A program made the position numbers and the translations under genes. A stretch of 6,824 nucleotides of DNA, taken from contig DAOVHV010000056.1 in assembly GCA_030671645.1 (NCBI GenBank), positions 1 through 6,824 on the forward strand. Reading direction: 5' to 3'. The first letter of the stretch is position 1. The number at the start of each line of letters is the position of its first letter. The notes beneath the pieces were generated by a model. That model searched no databases. It was not told where the DNA came from and saw only the letters and a program-made list of their open reading frames with translations. Shown here in pieces: positions 6,015 to 6,824 of the stretch. This stretch comes from a bacterium (GTDB taxonomy: Bacteria; Bipolaricaulota; Bipolaricaulia; UBA7950; UBA9294).

Positions 6015-6812
6015 ATGAGAATACTGATAGCAGGTGCGGGATTAACAGGCAGGAGGCTGGCGGGGCAGCTGGCCAAGGGGCGACATGACGTGACGGTAGT
6101 CGATCTCAATCGCGAACTATGCGAGCTGGCCAGCTCGCAACTTGGGGTATCTGCCATCTGCGGCAATGCCACCGACGTCTCTGTTCTGGAAGAGGCGGAA
6201 ATCGCGCGAGTTGCCGTCGCCGTCGCCCTGATGCGTGAATCCGCAGACAATCTGGCCTTTTCGCTATTGGCCCACAGTGCTGGAGTAGATCGTATCATTG
6301 CCCGCATGACCAATCCGAAGTATCGCTCGGCCTTCGAACTGGCCGGTGTCACCACGATTGTTGACGTGGCCGGACTGTACCTCGATCAAATGGTACTGGA
6401 GATCGAGCATCCTCAAGTACAACAAGTGGCATCGATTGTGGGAGGCCAAGGTCTCATCGTCTTCGTCACCGTTGAGGAGGGATCGTTTGCTGCCGGCCAT
6501 ACGCTGGATGAGTTGCGCTCCGATCGCCGATTCCCGGTGGGTTGCATCGTGGCCGGCCTTCATCGGGCGGAATCCGAGAAGCTGTTGTACCCGACTGGGA
6601 GAGATCGCATCCTGACTGGGGATCGGCTGTTGCTAGTGGGGTCGATCGAAGGCCTCACACGAGCGGCCGACCTGATGGGTGCACGTTCGTCACTGCTGAA
6701 CCTGTTCCGCACGGCCAAGGAGAAGAAGCAGGTTGAGGAGATCCATGCACGCATCGATGCCATGCTCGAACCGGGAGAACAAGGGTCGCAGGACGCGTCT
6801 CCCGATACGTAG
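6015..6812 (+). CDS. trkA: TrkA-family potassium uptake regulatory subunit (single RCK_N + RCK_C)
   Basis: This cytoplasmic subunit gates TrkH in response to bound nucleotides. The product is 265 residues. The N-terminal Rossmann RCK domain has GAGLTG at 7-12 after the first strand and an acidic Asp30 at the end of the second strand (TVVDLN), the arrangement for NAD(H) binding. GNATD at 50-54 and the IIARMTNPKY region (94-103) are also family-typical. A TrkA-C/RCK_C domain follows at about 128-215 (GHTLDEL, then GDRLLLVGS at 202-210). E. coli TrkA, about 458 residues, carries two such units; this protein has one, as KtrA-type proteins do, plus a roughly 50-residue charged C-terminal tail (about 216-265) that may form a helix (AKEKKQVEEIHARIDAML). 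Two dimers of a single-unit protein would make the usual octameric RCK ring (inference). The start is ATG 6015, 5 nt after trkH. Calling it TrkA rather than KtrA rests on the partner being TrkH-like. Confidence 0.93.
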   Translation: MRILIAGAGLTGRRLAGQLAKGRHDVTVVDLNRELCELASSQLGVSAICGNATDVSVLEEAEIARVAVAVALMRESADNLAFSLLAHSAGVDRIIARMTNPKYRSAFELAGVTTIVDVAGLYLDQMVLEIEHPQVQQVASIVGGQGLIVFVTVEEGSFAAGHTLDELRSDRRFPVGCIVAGLHRAESEKLLYPTGRDRILTGDRLLLVGSIEGLTRAADLMGARSSLLNLFRTAKEKKQVEEIHARIDAMLEPGEQGSQDASPDT

Positions 6813-6824
6813 GGAGCTTTAGCC

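Noticed and set aside
1..6812. Functional link between MnmG and potassium uptake, since the MnmE partner is a K+-activated GTPase
   Set aside because: mnmG and trkH-trkA are in different operons over 2.5 kb apart with unrelated genes between, and mnmE is not in the window. Nothing in the sequence supports a link.

Overview
The window is bacterial chromosomal DNA, moderately GC-rich and densely coding. It holds seven genes in four transcription units. All are recognisable housekeeping or transport families. I see no rRNA, tRNA, insertion sequence, CRISPR array or phage gene. The lineage cannot be fixed from this stretch. The style of the TpiA, YjbQ and MnmG proteins and the gene mix would fit a Planctomycetota/PVC-type or similar environmental bacterium, but that is a low-confidence impression.

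Layout: (1) On the minus strand, 2549 to 1, a slipin/stomatin-type SPFH membrane protein gene is followed 15 nt later by mnmG (tRNA wobble-uridine modification), which is cut by the left window edge. (2) Divergent from these, on the plus strand at 2667-3988, tpiA (triosephosphate isomerase) overlaps pgsA (phosphatidylglycerophosphate synthase) by 7 nt. (3) Convergent with pgsA, on the minus strand at 4432-4013, is a single YjbQ/UPF0047 gene. (4) Divergent from YjbQ, on the plus strand at 4543-6812, a trkH-trkA pair encodes a potassium uptake channel and its NAD-binding RCK regulatory subunit.

Functional links: TpiA interconverts dihydroxyacetone phosphate, the precursor of glycerol-3-phosphate, with glyceraldehyde-3-phosphate. 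PgsA uses glycerol-3-phosphate to make anionic phospholipid, so that pair sits at the join of glycolysis and membrane lipid synthesis. TrkH and TrkA form one transport system. The slipin and MnmG have no established shared role, and their operon is the least expected arrangement here.

The two divergent intergenic gaps (2550-2666 and 4433-4542) carry sigma70-like promoter candidates. The best is a TTGACA box with a 17-bp spacer reading towards the slipin gene. I found no convincing undescribed system. The findings below are modest points about operon structure, sequence variants and promoter architecture.
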